From the NCBI GenBank assembly GCA_028826165.1, contig JAPDFW010000059.1, forward strand, positions 1-64,000: a stretch of DNA of 64,000 nucleotides. The letters are read 5' to 3'. The notes under the pieces were generated by a model. It did no database searches. It saw nothing but the letters and a program-made list of their open reading frames with translations, and had not been told where the DNA came from. This DNA comes from Anaeramoeba ignava (lineage: Eukaryota > Metamonada > Anaeramoebidae). The position numbers were made by a program, and so were the translations under genes. Shown in pieces: positions 28,101 to 39,486 of this stretch. Each line of letters starts with the position of its first letter. The stretch's first letter is position 1.

Positions 28101-29447
28101 ATGGTTGAATAATCTTGTAAATATTATTTTATTTTAAATATTTTATTTTAATTTTATTTTAATTAATTAATTTGAATATTTTATTTTTATTAATTTGAAT
28201 ATTTTGGATATTTTATTTTAAATATTTTATTTTAAATATTTTGGATATTTTGAATATTTTAATTTTAAATAATTCGAATATTTTATTTTAAATATTAATT
28301 TGGATATTTTATTTTAAATATTAATTTGGATATTTTAATATTTTAATTTGAATATTTTGAATATTTTGAATATTTTAATTAATTTGAATATTTTAATATT
28401 TTAAATATTTTGAATATTTTGAATATTTTATTTTTGAATATTTTGAATATTTTAATTAATTAATTTATTTATTTTGAATATTTTATTTTAAATATTTTAA
28501 ATATTTTGAATATTTTGAATAATTAATTTGAATATTTTATTTTAAATATTTTGGATATTTTGAATATTTTAATTTTAATTTGAATATTTTATTTTATTTT
28601 AAATATTTTATTTTATTTTAAATATTTTGAATATTTTGAATATTTTATTTTAAATATTTTAATTAATTGAATATTTTAATATTTTAAATATAGCGACATG
28701 GAAATGGTAAATTTTCTTCGCATAAAACAACTTATTATGGAGAATGGAAAAATGATCTTAAGCATGGAAAAGGAAAACTTTTTTATTCTCGAGATAATGT
28801 TAAATATTTTGGTCAATTTGAAAATGGATTACGCTCAGGAAATGGAAGATTTATAAACGGAAATTGGAGATATATTGGGGAATGGGAACGTAATTATCCA
28901 AATGGAAAAGGTGAATTGATTATTTGCAATAAAAAGATTGTTGAAAATGAAGAAGAAAATAAAAACAATCTTGTGAAAAAATATTCTGGTATTTTTAGAT
29001 TTGGGAAACCTTATGATGAAAATATGAAATGTATTGAAAAATCTTTACAATTTGAAGGTCAAATTGAATTTGGAGTTGTAAGAATTTATTTAAAATTCAA
29101 TTTAAAATTCAATTTAAAAAAATTTTTCATCAATTAAATAGAAAAAAGGATATGGAAAAATCATTTTCCCAAATGGAAACAAAATCATTTCTATATTTAA
29201 TTCAGGACTTCCTTCACAAGAGGAAGAATTATCAATTCATTTTTCTGAAAATCAAAATAAAAAAGAATCAACAATTCTTAAATACACAAATACAAGAGTG
29301 GAATTTGAACAAAATAGCCTCGATAATGAAAGAAGTAATCTTCTCCAAAAATTAGCTAGACAAGTAAATACAATTGAACCAATTAATGAATCAATTATTT
29401 GTTGGCTTTCTCCTCCTGAACATGAACAAACACTTGAATGGTTTTAA
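25189..29447 (+). CDS. RGS-RhoGEF(DH-PH)-MORN signalling protein, one frame break
   Basis: Exons 25189-25638, 26322-28116, 28694-29077 and 29142-29447 join in phase 0; removing one extra A near 27108 gives 977 aa. After a Lys/Ser-rich N-terminus comes an RGS domain (about residues 95-235: TIDDVLKHHISIAYFEAYLI, QENILFYQAVKKF, and the helix ending FISFTKSPEYKEL). It is split by the first intron. A DH domain follows (about 245-400, RNGIFQEFYSHEKEYSLNL), then a PH-like region containing KIYRLDYIVPINAIWL. The C-terminal third has about eleven MORN repeats, for example YIGSFQRNMRHDYGGLVCKD and YYGEWKNDLKHGKGKLFY. RGS domains bind G-alpha and DH-PH domains activate Rho GTPases; MORN repeats bind membranes or proteins. 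Entamoeba has an RGS-RhoGEF, but I know of none carrying MORN repeats. Confidence 0.85.
25639..26321 (+). repeat. Repeat-inflated intron 1 of the RGS-RhoGEF gene
   Basis: 683 bp, GTAATT to TTATTTAG, composed of AATATTTATTTT units that occur nowhere else in this form in the window. It interrupts the RGS domain between KIISI and YMAENGKYE. Confidence 0.88.
28117..28693 (+). repeat. Repeat-inflated intron 2 of the RGS-RhoGEF gene
   Basis: 577 bp, GTAAAT to AATATAG, made of AATATTTTGAATATTTTAAAT variants. It splits a MORN repeat between EGEWLNNL and RHGNGKF. Confidence 0.86.
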
Positions 29448-29946
29448 TTAAAAAAAAAGGAATTTTTAAATTGATTTGAATTAAATTGAATTGATTTAAT
29501 TGGATTTGATTTAAATTGAATTGATTTAATTTGATTTGATTTGAATTGATTTAATTTGATTAAATTGATTTGATTTAAATTGAATTGATTTAATTAAATT
29601 GATTTGATTTAAATTGAATTGATTTAATTAAATTGATTTAAATTGAATTGATTTGATTTAAATTGATTTAAATTGAATTGATTGAATTAAATTGATTTGA
29701 TTTGATTTAATTTGATTTGAATTGATTTAATTTGATTTGATTTGGGAAAGTCTTCAGTTATCTCATTTTCTTGTTGTTTTTTTTGTTCTTTTTTCTATCT
29801 CTTCATTTTTAAAATGTTGTAATGGAAAAAAAAAATTTAATCAATTAATTTTAATCAATTTGATTTTTTTTTTCTTTTTACACAAAAATAATAAATTCCA
29901 TTTTTTTCATTTTTCATTTTTCATTTTTCATTTTTTCATTTTATTA
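29448..29946. repeat. TTTGATTTAAATTGAATTGA tract and 5' flank of the sorting nexin
   Basis: 29460-29745 is a degenerate TTTGATTT/AAATTGAATTGA array. 29745-29945 is pyrimidine-rich and ends with TTTTTCAT repeats (29905-29945) immediately before the ATG at 29947. An upstream in-frame ATG at 29737 would add a Phe-rich low-complexity leader and is judged untranslated. Confidence 0.7.
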
Positions 29947-31966
29947 ATGAAATCTTTTTTGGGTTCAAATAAAGATAAACAAAAGCAAAAAGATAAACAA
30001 AAGAAAGATAAACAGAAAGAGAAGGAAAAAAAAGATAAACAAAAACAAAAAGATAAACAAAATAAAGAAAAACAGAAAGAGAAGGAAAAGAAAGATAAAC
30101 AGAAACAAAAAGATAAACAAAATAAAGAAAAACAAAAAGAAAAAGAACAGAAAGATAAACAAAAAGAAAAACAACAGAAAGAAAAACAGAAAGAAAAACA
30201 AAAAGAAAAAGAACAAAAAGATAAACAAAAAGAGAAAGAACAAAAAGATAAACAGAAAGAGAAAGAACAAAAAGATAAACAGAAAGAAAAAGAACAAAAA
30301 GAAAAACAAAAAGAAAAAGAAAAAAAAAAAAAAACAAAAAGAAAAACAGAAAGAAAAACAGAAAGAAAAAGAACAAAAAGATAAACAGAAAGAAAAAGAA
30401 CAGAAAGAAAAACAAAAAGAAAAAGAACAAAAAGAAAAAGAACAAAAAGATAAAAAAAATAATCAAAATCAAGAAATAGAAAAACAAAATCAAGAAATAG
30501 AAAAACAAAATCAAGAATTAGAAAAACAAAATCAAGAAATAGAAAAACAAAATCAAAAAGAAATCAAAAAAGAAATTCAAATAAAAAAAAAACAAGAAAA
30601 ACAAAATCAAAAAATTCAAAAACAAAAATTGAAAAAAATTCCAAAAATCTCTATTGTGCATGAAATGGCAAAGAAAGACCTATTGCATTCATTTCCACAC
30701 ACGATGGAGACACAATTCACATTCTCAACGATGCTTCCATTAGCTCCAAATATGGATGTTGAACCAAGTGTGAAAAAACAAACACGAAAAAAGTTGAAAA
30801 AAAATTTATATCGAAAAAAAGGGAAAAACAAGAAACAAGAAAAGAGCGAGACAGATAAATCACAAAGAGCAAGCACACAGATTCCGTCGCTGCTTTATGA
30901 TTATGAGGGGCCATACTCAGATATCGAGATAACTGGTATAATTTCAGTGCGGAAGGCGCATAAGAAAAAGCACATCTTCCAGATATCCTGCCGCACAGCC
31001 ATCTCAGGAAAACAGATCAAGGTATCTCGACGCTATAGAGACTTTGTGTGGCTGAGAGAGTCTTTGTCAACTGAGTGTCCTTATTTTGTGATCCCGAAAA
31101 TTCCGAAAAAATTTACATCATCAAAATTTTTAACAAAAACAGATGAAGAAAAAAGCCGTTTTTTACAGAAGTTTCTCGTAAGAATCGCACGGCATCCTGT
31201 AGTGTCACATGGCCGTAGTTTCGAACTTTTTTTTGAAAGTCCATTACTTGATAAACAAACACAATTCGATGATCAGCTGTCAAACACATCAATTTTAGGA
31301 TATATAAATGACTACATAAGAAATTCTCCAAAACCCGATGAGACAATCCCCAACAGGCGCGAGAAAGAACTAAGTACTCTTCAGCGCGCTTCAAATAAAA
31401 TACGCGACTTGTCAATTTCTTTAATTGATCTCGAACAAAAACAAGTCTCCATTTACAGACAAATTGCCCAGCTCTTTGAGGATGAACTGAATAGCCAGTT
31501 CCCTCCCCCTCTTGGATTCGAAACCATAAGTAATGATCTTGCTGAGTTTCTTGAAGAGAAAACTTCCAAAGATGAACAAATTTTTGCAGAGCCGTTGAAC
31601 GAATTATCTTTACAAATCACGTCATGCAGAGATTGTCTCAATGAATTCGAAAAGATTTCTTCTAAACTCCAAAAAAATCAGAAGGATTTCGATTCTAGAA
31701 AACAAAAGTGTGAAAAAGTTACTGGCAATTCAACAAAGGAAAGCAAATTTTATGATGATTTTTTGAAATCCCAAAATATTTTGAGAAAATTGAGACAAGA
31801 TCATATTCAAGCCGTTACTCAAGTTTCCACAGATTTGCATCAATTCGATGCCCAAACTTCTTACGATTATCATCAACTTTTTGATTCCTTTTCAACTAAC
31901 CAACTTTCTTTTGAGAAAACTGCAACTCATTTATGGAGTCATTTTTTAGATAATTTTGAGAAATGA
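29947..31966 (+). CDS. PX-BAR sorting nexin with Lys/Glu/Gln-rich N-terminus
   Basis: About 672 aa when one extra A is removed from the A15 run near 30318-30332; the KEKQK pattern continues on both sides. Residues 1-230 are charged low complexity (KDKQKEKEQ units). The PX domain (about 320-430) shows SDIEITGIISVRKAHKKKH, VSRRYRDFVWLRESL, FVIPKIPKKF and FLQKFLVRIARHPVVSHGRS, with phosphoinositide-contacting basic residues (RRYRDF and the later Arg). A BAR-like helical region follows to the end (about 480-672), including FEDELNSQFPPPLGFETIS. PX-BAR nexins sense PI3P and curvature on endosomes, as in the retromer Vps5/SNX1 group. A local rise in G+C (30880-31520) sets the PX exon apart from the flanks. 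Confidence 0.83.
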
Positions 31967-32174
31967 TTTTTTAAATTTCAAATTTAATTTAAATTTTGAA
32001 TTTAATTTAATTTTTGAATTTAATTTTTGAATAATTTTGAATTTAATTTTAATGTATTTTTTGGAATTAAATTTTTGTTCCACTTTTTTTTTTAAATAAT
32101 AAAATTTTTTTATTTTTTCATTTTTTCATTTTTTCATTTTTTCATTTTTTCTTTCTTTCTTTCTTTCTTATTTA

Positions 32175-33912
32175 ATGGGAAATAAATTTCAAAATTCAGA
32201 AAATCAACAACAAAATGTAAAAAAGAAAAAATTTAAAAAAATTAAAATAAAAAAATTAAAAATAAAAATAAAAATAAAAATAAGACGATTAAAAATAAGA
32301 AATACTGGCAAGCACGACAAAACCCAGTAACAGAACTTCAGATAATGGATGCGCACAAATCAGGTGTGAAATTTATACTTCCGCTTGACAAGCAATTGAT
32401 GGCATCATTTGACGAAGATGGGGAAGTTATAATTTGGAATTATAAATTTGGGAGCAAGGTAGCAACGCTTCCAAAAGAGCATGGGGGGAAAATAACAGCA
32501 GCGATTCTTCTTGAGGATCGGCAAGTTCTAGTCACGGCAAGTGCGGATTCAACGATCAAAATCTGGCCACTTTCGAAATACACTGAGCAAGTGGTTCGAA
32601 CACTTAAGAAACACAAATCACCTGTGCTGTTTCTGTTGCATCTTAACGAGAACTTGTTCTGCTCGGTTTCGCAGGAGATGATCATTGTTTGGAGGGTCGA
32701 CAACTTCACGGCGTTGTCAAAGATCCCAACAACGTCAACGGAAGACCAATTGATTTTTGCAATTACAACTAAAGACAATTATCTTGTAATCACGTCAAAA
32801 AAGAAAATTTACCTTTACGATCTTTCCCCAGGTTTCTTCAAATATGAGACATGTTTGCTCTCAGAAACCCCAGAGGATATCACCTATCTCGCATCAATCA
32901 CTGATAGTCTCTTTGCCTGCGGCTTCTCAAACGGAACCATCATGTTCTGGGAGACTGACACCTTCAACCAAGCCCAAAAACGTGTTGTCTCTGTAGACCA
33001 CCAAAAACCCCCCATCAACTACATATATCCATTCCATTTCGATAAGACATACATCGCCGTTGCCGTCGGTAACTCTATTGCCGTTTATGGTTCTGGCGAT
33101 TGGAAAAGGGAAATTTTCATCCCAAATGCACATGACAGTCAGATCCACTATCTTGCTCCACTTTATAGAGGGTATGGATATCTCATCCCAAATAAAAAAC
33201 ATCCCCATTTTTTCCCCTCGTTTTTTTCCCCTGTTTTTTTTCCTCATTTCCTCTTTTTTTCCTTCTTTTTTTTAGCTACGGAATTGTCTCATCCTCCAAA
33301 GATGGCGAGATTAAAATTTGGAGCGTTGAGCGGTTCTTCGACCAACCCCTCACTAAAGCCCCGACAAAAAGCAAAAAGAACTCTGCCAAATCTACTGATA
33401 CTACTTCTATTACTGGCCCTAATCTTAGTGATAAAGACCGCGAACATTGTCTTATTGAAAAACTCCCACCTATTCACACAGACAAGATCAACCAACTTAT
33501 TAGCTTGAATAACTTCATGTTCGCCACCTCAAGTGACGACAAAACTATCATCGTTTGGAAGGACGAGATCTATGAGCAAAATTTCCGCAACGAAATTGCT
33601 CGTAGCTCTCTTTTTCATTACTCTCTTGACCATCTTGAAGAAATTCAATCACAAAATGTTGAAAATGATATTTTTTCTCAAATTCATTCAAAAGACAATT
33701 TTATTCAGTTCGAACAAATGGAATCTGAATTGGAGTTCTTGTATAACCAGATTCAAGCTCAAGAAGATATGATTAATGATAATTTTGCTAATGATGAACA
33801 TAATGATAATGATAATGATATTGATATTGATAATGATAATGATAATCAGAAAGAAATTGATTTAAATCTTGATTTAATGAATGAAAAATCAAATTTGGAT
33901 AATAAAGTTTAA
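32175..33912 (+). CDS. WDR41: WDR41-like WD40 protein
   Basis: Exons 32175-32216, 32285-33171 and 33276-33912 give 521 aa with no frame break. The first junction yields YWQARQNPVTELQIMDAHKS, which lines up with the human WDR41 start region (QNP-TEL then an Ala-His). WD blades include LMASFDEDGEVIIWNYKFG, VLVTASADSTIKIWPLS, LFACGFSNGTIMFWETD, IVSSSKDGEIKIWSVERF and FATSSDDKTIIVWKDEI, the last like the final blade of WDR41. The tail is acidic Asn/Asp repeat. In animals WDR41 binds the C9orf72-SMCR8 DENN complex and tethers it to lysosomes through PQLC2. Residual doubt is that other WD40 proteins can look alike. Third-codon G+C is higher than in flanking genes. Confidence 0.72.
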
Positions 33913-34232
33913 ATTCCAAAAAAAAAATTATTTTTTTTTTCCTTAATCCAATTTTTTTTTCAATTAATTTTCTTAAATTGAGAATTTGATTTATTTCAAT
34001 TTCTTTATTTTATTTTTTTAATTTGTTTTCTTTTTCTATTTTTTTCAATTTCTATTTTCTATTTTTTAAGTTTTTTTTATCATCTTTTTATTATTTTTAA
34101 AAAAAAAATTATTTTAAATTCATTTTTTCATTTTTTTCAAATTATTTCTTATTCAAATTATTTTAAATTATTTTTTATTCAATTCAATTATTTTAAATTA
34201 TTTCTTATTCAATTCATTTTTTATTCAAAATT
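33913..34232. other. Intergenic A/T homopolymer region
   Basis: T-rich stretch with CATTTTTTTCAA and ATTATTTCTTATTCAA repeats, leading to the ATG of the Kelch-BTB gene. No gene seen. Confidence 0.5.
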
Positions 34233-37200
34233 ATGAGTTTATTATGGACAGAAATTAAAGGTTCTAGAGCTCCTCGTGAAAGGAGAGGTGCTTCTATTGT
34301 TTTATTTGAAGATGAACTTTATCTTTTTGGAGGATTAGGAAATATTTATTTTAATGATTTATATAAATACAATTTCAGTATTTATAAATGAATTTTAATT
34401 TTAATTTTATAAATGAATTTAATTTTAATTTTAATTTTAATTTTAATTTTAATTTTAATTTATTTTAATTTTATAAATGAATTTAATTTTAATTTTAATT
34501 TCAATTTTATAAATGAATTTTAATTTTATAAATGAATTTAAATTTAATTTTATAAATGAAAATAAAGATACAACAACTTGGACGAATTTAATTTTATAAA
34601 TGAATTTTAATTTTATAAATGATGAATTTTAATTTTAACACAGCAGTATGTTTAATTTTTAACACAATTTTAATTTTAATTTTAATTTTAATTTTAATTT
34701 TAATTTTAATTATATAAACTAAATCATTTTTAATTTTAATTTTAATTTTAATTTTAATTTTAATTTGAATTTAAATTTTATAAATGAATTTAATTTTAAT
34801 TTGAATTTAAATTTATAGAGACGAATTTTAATTTTAATTTAATTTTATAAATGAATTTTAATTTTAAATTTAATTTTAATTTTAATTTGAATATAGATTT
34901 TAAATTTAATTTTAATTTTATAAATGAATTTAATTTTAATTTTAAATTTAATTTTATAAATGAATTTTAATTTTATAAATGAATTTTAATTTTATAATGA
35001 AAATAAAGATACAACAACTTGGACGAAAATATCATATACAGGAAAGATCTCTTTGAATTTGATATAGACAAGTATGTTGGCAAGAGAAATTATTTTTATG
35101 GAGGAACGGGGGGAGAAAGAACAACAGCAGAAACAAATTCTTACAATTTCAATTAAATCCTTTTGTTGAATTAAAATCATCATTGGAAGAGCAAATTTAA
35201 ATTTTTCCGATTTTCAGAATGATTATTTTTGGAGGATTATCTGGTGTTGGTTATAATGCACATTGTTTTAATGATTTAGCTAATATGATTTTCAAATTCA
35301 AATTTTAATTAAAAGTTTAATTTTCAAAATTCAATTTTGCTTTTTCAAATAACTCGAAAATGCTCGTTTTTCAAATACTTTTTAATCTTTGAATTTGATA
35401 TTTTAATTTTCAAAGAAATTATTTTATTTTGATTTTAATTTTAATTTTAATTTTTCCGATTTGGAAAAATGATTATTGGTATTTTTTAATTTAAATTTTT
35501 TTCCGATTTTCAAAACAATTTTAATTTTTTTCCGATTTTCAAAATTTTAATTTTAATTTTAATTTTAATTTTTAATTTTAATTTTAATTTTAATTTTCAA
35601 TTTTAATTTTAATTTTCAAAACAATTTTAATTTTCAAATTTAATTTTAATTTTATAAATGAATTTTAATGTTTTTTAGCAACTGGTTCATATAAAAGTGA
35701 TGTTCATATTATTGATACAAATTCATTCATTTCACACAATTTAATAACAAAAAGTGCATCACCATTAACACTTCATGGTGGATCTTCAATTTTGAGAGGA
35801 AATCAATTATATTTATTTGGAGGATCTCCAGATTTTTTGAAGTATTCAAATTCACTTCGCGTACTTAATCTTGAATTTTCAACACTATCAAATGATATGA
35901 GAGATTTTCTTAATTCAGCTGATTTATCTGATGTTGAATTAATTAGTAAAGATAGTCAAAGATTTCCTGTTCATCAACTTATTTTGGAAGCTCGTTCAAC
36001 TTTAAAAATTCATAATATCAAAAATATTTTTGTCAAATATCCCGGTTTAATTTGTAAAGCTGCTCTTTTATTAATTTATACAGGAGGTGTTGATTTGTTT
36101 AATATTGATATGTTTCAATTTAATCAATTAATTGATGAATTAAAAATGAAAAATCCAAATAATGGTCTTAAAGGTTTAAAAAGGGATTTACAAGATTTAT
36201 ATGAAGATGAAGCAGGAAAAGATTTTGAAATTATTGTTAAAAAGCAAAATCTAAATGAAAATCAAAATGAAAATCTAAATGAAAATCAAAATGAAAATCA
36301 AAATGAAAATCAAAATGAAAATCAAAATGAAAATCAAAATGAAAATCAAAATGAAAATCAAAATGAAAATCAAAATGAAAATCAAATTGAAAAAGAAATT
36401 CAAAATGAAAATCAAATTGAAAAAGAAATTCAAAATGAAAATCAAATTGAAAATCAAATTGAAAAAGAAAATCAAATTGAAAATCAAATTGAAAATGAAA
36501 TTGAAAATGAAAAAGAAATTGAAAAAGAAATTGAAATCAAAAAACAAAATCCTGATGATTTTGTTCGAATCAAAGCTCATCGATTAATTCTTGTTTCTAG
36601 AAGTAATCTTTTCAAAGGAATGTGCACCTTTAATCCTGATGAACCAGAAGCACCTGATTTAAGTGAAAGATCACCAGAAACAGTAGCAAAACTAATTGAA
36701 TATTTTTATACAGACACAATCAAAGAACTTACACTTCAATCAGCAAGAGAATTATTAGGATCATCAGATTATTATGGACTTTCAAGTCGACATCTTGAAG
36801 ATGAAATGGTTACAATTATTAAAGATAAAATCACAACAGAAAATGCTCTTGATATTCTTGATGATGCTGATTTTTTCCAAATTGAAATTCTTAAACAAAT
36901 TTGTTTACTTTTTATTTTTCATAACAGAAGACCAATTTTAACTTCTGAAAAATTTTTAAAATTAAAAGAAGAAGATCCTGATTGGGTTGATTATATTTAT
37001 GATTTTATTAAAAAAGAAGAAACTCGTCTTCTTCAAGAAAAAGCTAAAATGGATCTTGAATTGGGAAGAAAACAACAAACAACTACAAAACCTTTAGATA
37101 ACACTTCTCCTTATTCTGGTTGGAATGATTATCAACCAGCTCAATATAATCCAGATTTTTGGACACAAAATTTTAATTTTCCTGAACAACCTACTAAACC

Positions 37201-37297
37201 AACAAATCGAACAAATCGAGTTTCAAAACCAAAATTAAAGAAAAAGAAAAAGAAAAAGAAAAGATATCAAAATGAAGATCGTTGCAATTTCTTTTAA
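34233..37297 (+). CDS. Kelch-BTB-BTB protein; Kelch part disrupted by repeats
   Basis: Exon 1 (34233-34377) encodes [19 protein letters not shown] and [18 protein letters not shown], a Kelch blade. Further Kelch pieces lie at 34996-35157 ([14 protein letters not shown], then [20 protein letters not shown] in another frame) and 35219-35308 ([19 protein letters not shown]). The last exon starts at 35679 and runs to the stop: a final blade ([17 protein letters not shown]), then BTB-like half 1 ([20 protein letters not shown]) and half 2. Half 2 is split by a roughly 90-aa Asn/Gln/Glu insert between [11 protein letters not shown] and [20 protein letters not shown] helical, Lys-rich C-terminus ends RCNFF. 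The C-terminal module matches the four RCC1-BTB genes with a different propeller. Splicing of the Kelch part is unresolved. Confidence 0.72.
34378..35678 (+). repeat. Repeat-invaded introns of the Kelch-BTB gene
   Basis: AATTTTAATTTT with TATAAATGAATTTT units and TTTTTCCGATTTTCAAAA fragments separates the Kelch pieces. A coding fragment (AAAGATACAACAACTTGG) is present twice, at about 34566 and 35006, showing a local duplication. Confidence 0.75.
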
Positions 37298-37519
37298 AAT
37301 TTTTAAAAGAAAAGAAAAAAAAGAAATAAAATAAAAAGTTATTTTTTTTTTGAATCAATTCATTTTGTTTTTTTATTTTTTTCCTAAATCAAAATGAAAT
37401 CAAAAATCAAATCAGAAATCAAATCAAAAATCAAATCAGAAATCAAATCAAAAATCAAATCAAAAATGAAATCAAAAATCAAATCAAAAATCAAATCAAA
37501 AAAATTGAATTTTGTTGAT
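37298..37519. other. Convergent 3' flank with AAATCAAATCAG repeats
   Basis: Short intergenic region between the stop codons of the Kelch-BTB gene and Ran. It carries about ten AAATCAAATCA(G/A)A units (37390-37500). Confidence 0.6.
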
Positions 37520-38978
37520 TTAAAATTGATCATCTTCTTCATCAGGAAGATCAAAATTCTTTGCTTCTTCTAATTCTCTTTCACTAATTAAAATATCTTT
37601 TTGGTCAAGTTCAACAACTGGAGGAGCAAGAGCAGGAGCTTTATCAAGTGATAAAGAAGGATCACTAAAAAATTATAAAATTAAAATATTAAAATTAAAA
37701 TTAAAATTAAAATTAATATTAAAATGAAAATTAAAATTAAATTTAAAATTAAAATTAAAAAATTATAAAATTAAAATTAAAATTAAAATTAAAATTAAAA
37801 TTTAATTTAAAATTAAAATTAAAATAAAAATTAAATTTGAAATTAAAATTAAAATTAAATTCATTTATAAAATTAAAATTAAAATTAAATTTGTTTTTAC
37901 CCAAATAATCTTCTTGCAAGATAAAGAAAAGGTTTCTCAAAATTGTAATTTGATTTAGCAGAAATATCAAAATAAGGAATGTTCTTTCTTCGATGAAAAG
38001 TGATTTGTCTTGCTCTAACTTTTCGATCTTTCACATCAACCTTATTCCCACATAAAACCATTGGAATATTATCACAAACTCGAATAATATCTCGATACCA
38101 AACAGCAACATTTTCATAAGTTTCAGGTGAAGTAACATCAAACATAATAATAGCAGCATCTCCTTCAATATAATAACCATCACGTAATCCACCAAAACGT
38201 TCCTAAATTAAAATTTAAAAATTAAATATTTAAATATTTAAAAATTAATTATTTTTTTATAATATTTTACTTGTCCTGCTGTATCCCAAACATTAAAACA
38301 AATTGGACATTTTGTTGTATAAAAAACAAGTGGATGAACTTCAACTCCAACAGTTGCTAAATTAAAATTAAAAATAAAATTTATTTATAAAATTAAAATT
38401 CATTTATAAAATTAAATTAAAATTCATTTATAAAATTAAAATTAAAATTAAAATCAAAATTAAAATTAAAATTAAAATTAAAATTAAAATTAAAATTAAA
38501 ATTAAAATTAAAATTAAAATTAAAATTAAAATTAAAATTAAAATTAAAATTAAAATTAAAATTAAAATTAAAATTAAAATTAAAATTAAAATTAAAATTA
38601 AAATTAAAATTAAAATTCATTTATAAAATTAAAATTAAAATTAAAATTAAAATTAAAATTAAAATTAAAATTAAAATTAAAATTAAAATTCATTTATAAA
38701 ATTAAAATTAAAATTAAAATTAAAATTAAAATTATAATTAAAATTCATTTATAAAATTAAAATTATTATTTACCAATGTATTCTTTTCTAAATTCTCCTG
38801 ATAAATGTCGTTTAACAAAAGTTGTTTTTCCAACTCCACCATCTCCAACTAAAATAATTTTGTAATTAGCAATGTTTTCAAGTGATTCTTCTGACTAAAA
38901 AATTTTTAAATAAATTAAAATTAAAATCATTTATAAAATTAAAATTAAAATTAAAATTAAAATTAAATAACAAACCAT
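37520..38978 (-). CDS. RAN: Ran GTPase
   Basis: 218 aa from exons 38978-38976, 38894-38774, 38356-38271, 38202-37901 and 37664-37520, all phases consistent. The first coding exon holds only the ATG. Motifs: P-loop [15 protein letters not shown], switch I ending [38 protein letters not shown], and [19 protein letters not shown], the Ran hallmark. The C-terminus has the PALAPP motif and the acidic DEEDDQF end, the counterpart of human DEDDDL, instead of a prenylation Cys. Ran drives nucleocytoplasmic transport and spindle assembly. Two introns carry AAATTA/CATTTATAAAATT repeats (236 and 417 bp); two are short (68 and 81 bp). Confidence 0.97.
38357..38773 (-). repeat. Repeat-filled intron of Ran
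   Basis: Almost pure AAAATT hexamers (plus-strand view) with CATTTATAAAATT units, bounded by GT (38773) and AG (38358-38357). Similar repeat fills the intron at 37665-37900. Confidence 0.85.
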
Positions 38979-39486
38979 TCTAATGTGTTTTATAAATCAA
39001 AAAAAGAATTAATTAATAAAAACGATTGTTCATATTTCCAAATCTTTTCATTTCATAAAAAAAAAGGGGAATTTCTTCTTTTTCTTCTTTTTCTTTTTCT
39101 TCTTTTTCTTCTTTTTTTTTTAAATAAGTAACATTTATAATTTAAAAAGAATAAAGGAATAAAAGGAAAGAAAAGCAAAAAGAAATGTGTTTGTGTGTGT
39201 TTTTGTGTGTGTTTTTAAATTATTTTTAAATAAAACTAATTTACCAAAAAGTAAATAAAAAGTAAAAAAATAAAAAGTAAAAAAATGAAAATTTTTGAAT
39301 TACGTATTTTTTATTTTTTTTGATCTTTCTCCTTTTATTTTAATTTTTAATTTTTCTCCTTTTAAAAAAATTTTATTTTTTTTTTTTAATTTTTTTTTCA
39401 TATTTTTATTTTATTTTATTAAACAAAATTTACACGAAATCATTAATAATTTTTAAAATTAAATAAAATAGTTTAAAAAATCAAAA
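38979..39486. promoter_or_regulatory. Divergent intergenic region, Ran and LRR-phosphatase genes
   Basis: About 500 bp between two divergent starts. It holds a TTTTTCTTC tract (39075-39120), a GTGTGTGTTTTTG segment (39188-39212), AAAAAGTAAA repeats (39245-39285) and long T runs. No gene was seen, and specific promoter elements could not be named. Confidence 0.45.

Noticed and set aside
29737-29946. Upstream in-frame start for the sorting nexin
   Set aside because: It would add a Phe/Leu low-complexity leader encoded by the TTTTTCAT promoter-like tract; MKSFLGSNK at 29947 is the sensible start.
29936-30514. Minus-strand Phe/Leu-rich 192-aa frame
   Set aside because: Antisense shadow of the Lys/Glu/Gln repeat of the sorting nexin.
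33172-33275. Hydrophobic extension (Phe/Pro-rich) and frame change in the WDR41-like gene
   Set aside because: It is a 104-bp GT-AG intron; splicing in phase 2 restores the WD blade without any frame break.
37520-38978. Rho or Rab family for the small GTPase
   Set aside because: No C-terminal prenylation Cys, and [19 protein letters not shown] plus the acidic DEEDDQF end are Ran-specific.
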